Origin: Atopsyche davidsoni
Taxonomy: Eukaryota > Arthropoda > Insecta > Trichoptera > Hydrobiosidae
Reading direction: 5' to 3'
DNA length: 64,000 nt
NCBI GenBank assembly: GCA_022113835.1
Contig: JAILWY010000015.1
Span: forward strand, 6,114,501 to 6,178,500
Shown piece by piece: positions 60,164 through 64,000 of the stretch (position 1 is its first letter; each line of letters begins with the position of its first letter). The position numbers and the translations under genes are program-made. Below the pieces are notes generated by a model. The model ran no database searches. It worked only from the letters and a program-made list of their open reading frames with translations, and was not told where the DNA came from.

Positions 60164-63100
60164 GTAAGTTTTTAAAAAAATATATACTATACCCATGAAA
60201 AATGACAAATATTTGTCAAAAAAAGAAATTTTTAACTTACAAACTTTTAGATAATTTTTCTCGTCGTTTCATTAGGGAGTATGTTTTTTTTTAAACACTG
60301 TAAGTGCAGAGCAACGTTAATTGGAATAGTATTTTATTACATGATGTATTCAATCGTTTTGATAAAAAGTTAAACATATTGTTTTAGTATAATGTCAAGA
60401 AGGTCGTCACGAAATGAATTCTAAAAGAGATAGAACCTTTTGTAAAGTCCATTTCTTGACAGAATTGGTTTACCAAGTGGTTCATGTTCTTCGCGATTCA
60501 ATTTATTTCCAACCCCCAGGTTACAAATGAGTTAAACCAAAAATTCGATATTGTTTACTAGCAAGATAAATTATGTTTATGTGATTCCATTCAAAACAAT
60601 ATGCAAAAAATATATATTTAGATTTAATAAAAAACTTAAGTTTTTGATGTTCGCATATTAAAAATTCGATCTTCTCGAGGGTGGCATGTCTATGCATTCA
60701 TGTTTGTTGAAAATCCACCCCATCGCCAAATTGAATACAAGGCGTCCAAGTTTGGAGTACTACGGGGGATGATATTTTAATTTTGTGAGTTGCTTCCGAG
60801 AAGATGTTTTATTAAATAGTCGACAGAGGCACTGACAGGATCCACCCCCGACAGAGGGTGGAAATATTTAACGTCGAGGCATCATAATAATATGAAAATA
60901 GAAATACAAATTTAAAGCCAGAAATTTTTACACAGCTTTTTAAAGAAAAACACTTATTTACGTCTCAATTATATGCATATTTTTTATATTTATTCTTCTT
61001 ATATTTAATTATAAAAATAGCTGGTTATGTGAATTCTTATAATCAAAATTATATATATAGAAATAAGGTCAGGTCAGGTTAAAGTTATTGATTTGACGTT
61101 CTCTCTGACTGCAACAATTCTGTTTCCAAAACGTAAAGCCAACAATACAGTTTCTAAAATATTTTATTTATATATATATATTCAACACTATACTTAATAA
61201 TAAAACCTTCATCAATTTTTTTTAATAGCTCAAATAAAATATTTATTCTCTTTAAAGGCATTCAGTGCATTTTATATTGCAGTATTATTGTCGCGAGGAT
61301 TTATAGTTTTTTTTATGGTAAGCATATTTATTTTGCGTTTTCTAGGCTTAAATTAATAAGGGGTGTATAAATCTATCGAACAGATAGCATCAGAGAAAAC
61401 GTTATCAATTCAGTATATTTATTCTTTAATCGTTTGATTGCAAACAATTAATATTATCTAGCAAGTGATATCATAACTCAAGGATCCGTCAGTATTGTAA
61501 ACGAATGCGATATAAAATCCAACTGTGATATAAAATAAAGACAGGGGCAAAAGAGAATAGAAAAGGTTGGGTATAATTCAGTGAAGGAGAACACGTGACC
61601 TGTTTGTAGACGACTATTTTCACGAAAAAATATTTATATATGTCTACAACCTACAGTTCAAGGTTGTTCAATCTACATCACCCTAAAAAAAACTGGCTGC
61701 CCAAATATTGCGATAAAAAATATTTCCATAATTATATAATTTGTTTTAAATTAATCTTTGCCGTCTTTATCATTTATTTTCTGGAGAAAAGAATTTTTTT
61801 AACGTTTAGTATTCTTTGCATACTTTCTTTAAAACTGATTGGTGGGTTATGTAAAATAAGCTTTGTTGTGTTTCTTGAGTGTTAAGCAGCATCTAATAAG
61901 TTGATACACCGGTACTGGAGTTTTCTTCTTAAAATATAATTTTTTTCAAGATGGCTTTAATATAATATATTAACTAATTTTATAAATAAAAAAAATATAT
62001 ATAATTTTAGATCAATAACAATTTTTTTTTCTTGTTACTAACTCAATGGAAAATGTTTTTGAATACCTCATACGAAACGTCAATTTTTTAAAAATAAATA
62101 AACGTTTATTCACAAAAAATATATTTAAATATAAAAGTATAATATAATATATCTTAGATTGAACTTTTTTTTTTAATCAAATATATTTTAAAATTGAAAA
62201 TCAGAAAAATTTATTTTATGTATACTCACTAATAATGCTAGTAATGTTTAAAAATAAACAATTTTTTTTATTGTTTATTAAATAAATACGTCCACGCTCT
62301 CTTTTGATTATGATTTCTCCCGATACTTCAACGATTAAATTATCTCTTAAGAATTAGAGAGTGATGGTAATATGAGATGGAAAGAGTAAGAAGACTCCCG
62401 AAGGGTATTAACGGCCAAAGTCAGCACACAACATTGAGAAAATTTATTTTTTAAGCATTTGAATTTTAAATTTTAAAAATTATTCGCAAAAATACGGTTT
62501 CCAAAAGAATTCAATTGAGTTTCGTTGAATTTAAAAATATAATAACTTTTGAAAATGATTTAGTAAATTCGCTAATGGAGTTATTTTACAGTCGATACAA
62601 AAATGAAGAATGATTCTTTCCTGAATGTTAAATCTTTTAACGGTTTTTATTTTGATTTAAACAATATATATTTAAAAAAAAATTAATATATAATAACATT
62701 ATTTCTAAACTTCAAACAAATATTTAACACTTGGATGTTATAAGCATATTAAATTTAATTTTATTAAAATAACATCTGTAGTAACAACGTTTGTTTATCA
62801 AAGCAGAAATAATGTCAAATTTAAATATTTTCCCACGCCGCAAAAACTCCATTTAAATCAAAGAATCGTAAAAATATGAAATTTAGTGAGAATGTAAAAA
62901 TATATATAACCAAGTAATTGCGAGAGGGAAACAACATTAGAAAATATCACGCCGTCCCGTTTGCACAAAGAGAGGGCCATAATTGAAAAAAAAATTGCCC
63001 AAATTTCCTCCCCGAAGGGTCCTTAATAATTCTTGAGGATTACACTTGTTGCAATGGATATAATTTTCCTGAATGACGTCCTCCCCAAATCCCTGAAAGA

Positions 63101-63697
63101 TCCTCAAGACGTCCGTCTGAGATCAAACGTAATCCAGATATCGCCCCTCGCCCACCCCTTGAAGCCTTTTCCGTCTTTTGATTCTTCAGAAAAGATAAAT
63201 CCAAACTGCCCCATTCAAAAGAAAGACCTCACTTAACGCTTTAAAATAAGTGAAATTTATGGAAAATAGTAGTACCGTTAAAGAAGCAAACTCACGTAGG
63301 GAATAGTATAATTATCTACAATTTCATAGACTAATGATTATTATATATAATTCACTAATACTATGTTCAACAAATAATAATTCAGTAAATCTGTAAAGTT
63401 TTTTTTATACTGATCTAGTGTAACAAACAATTACTTTATATAAAGTCTCAATACGTAGTGGAAAGTTTGTCTTGAATATTTTTTTCTAGCAACAAAAAAA
63501 CAAATAAAGCCAAGTCTGCTAAAAACAACTCCCAAACCATTAATTATATTAATTAAATTATGCCGTAGTAGTTTACATTGTTTGAGGAACAAAATTCACC
63601 CTTAGTTTTTATTTTCACTTAATAGATTTTCTTATTTTTTTTATGAAAATTATTATTTAAAATATTTTAATGTAATTTTTCTTGTTTTTTGTTTCAG
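60164..63697 (+). other. Intron 4 of kirre/rst (about 3.5 kb)
   Basis: Bounded by GTAAGT and TTTCAG. It is mostly very AT-rich. A GC-richer patch at about 62920-63240 precedes the next exon and has no recognisable coding content. GAAACGTC at 62074 stands alone without the rest of the hammerhead-like motif. No other features were seen. Confidence 0.85.
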
Positions 63698-63849
63698 GTG
63701 AAATGGGCATTCGCTCTCGATTCGCAAATCTTTCGGTTTTGGTTCCTCCCGACCCACCGAAGATCCTCCAGGGACCTCTGGTGATTGCGACTGAAGACCA
63801 GGAAGTGGAACTGGAGTGCGTCTCTGTTGGAGGGAAACCAGCAGCTGAG
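63698..63849 (+). CDS. kirre/rst: Kirre/Roughest-like receptor: end of Ig1 and start of Ig2
   Basis: The exon of 152 nt follows TTTCAG and ends at GTATTT in phase 0. It first completes the split glycine and gives EMGIRSRFANLSVLVPPDPP, which is the last strand of Ig1, with an N-linked site NLS, and the PP linker. It then gives PKILQGPLVIATEDQEVELE and the first cysteine of Ig2 in ECVSVGGKPAAE. Fly Roughest continues at this point with ITWIDG, so the next exon must lie to the right of the window. The four spliced exons are consistent with one intact, functional gene truncated only by the window edge. Confidence 0.93.
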
Positions 63850-64000
63850 GTATTTATCATCAGCATTCATCACATATCACATATCATTAAACAAATTCAA
63901 TGCAAGAGTTTATCTCCGCAAATATTTAATCTTTAAAAATTCATGCTAAATATTAAAAATAATAAAATTATTCTAAATAGATTCTCACAGTGAATGCTTT
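63850..64000 (+). other. Start of intron 5 of kirre/rst
   Basis: Begins with GTATTT. AT-rich; nothing else visible. Confidence 0.85.

Noticed and set aside
1..64000. Bacterial, phage or symbiont-derived gene cluster
   Set aside because: No long protein-coding frames, no ribosome-binding-site or operon pattern; the only clear gene is a spliced animal Ig-superfamily receptor.

Overview
The window looks like nuclear DNA from an animal, most likely an insect. It is strongly AT-rich and gene-poor. It has GT/AG-spliced exons, truncated non-LTR retrotransposon tails, tRNA-derived SINE-like repeats, a decayed hAT-like DNA transposon, fold-back repeats and TTAGG-like pentamers. No bacterial, viral or organellar gene organisation was seen. 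The insect order cannot be fixed from the sequence.

One protein-coding gene is clearly supported, on the + strand: an orthologue of the insect immunoglobulin-superfamily adhesion receptors Kirre (Dumbfounded) and Roughest (IrreC). Four coding exons are visible at 48275-48689, 53624-53774, 60083-60163 and 63698-63849. Their splice phases fit exactly. Together they encode a signal peptide, the whole first Ig domain and the start of the second. The rest of the gene lies beyond the right edge. A 42-base micro-exon candidate at 7341-7382 has strong splice signals and an ATG that would be in frame with the 48275 exon. If it is real, the gene begins at least 41 kb further upstream.

Layout: 1-7340 is AT-rich flank or an earlier intron. 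7383-48274 is a probable giant first intron. It carries several GC-rich islands with ATGGC/GCCAT (YY1/Pho-type) motifs, retroelement tails, SINE-like copies, a nested fold-back element and, just before the signal-peptide exon, a roughly 490-bp hAT-like remnant. 48690-53623, 53775-60082 and 60164-63697 are introns 2 to 4. They hold two fold-back elements, a minisatellite, a diverged tandem repeat, another SINE copy and two GC-rich blocks that could be enhancers.

No operon-like or multi-gene system is present. The most unusual non-genic signal is a scattered motif family of the form CTGANGA, 19-21 nt containing a hairpin, then GAAAC (often GAAACGTC). It resembles a hammerhead-ribozyme core and occurs at about five places, two of them inside long fold-back repeats. 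All calls come from reading the sequence; no database or folding search was run.
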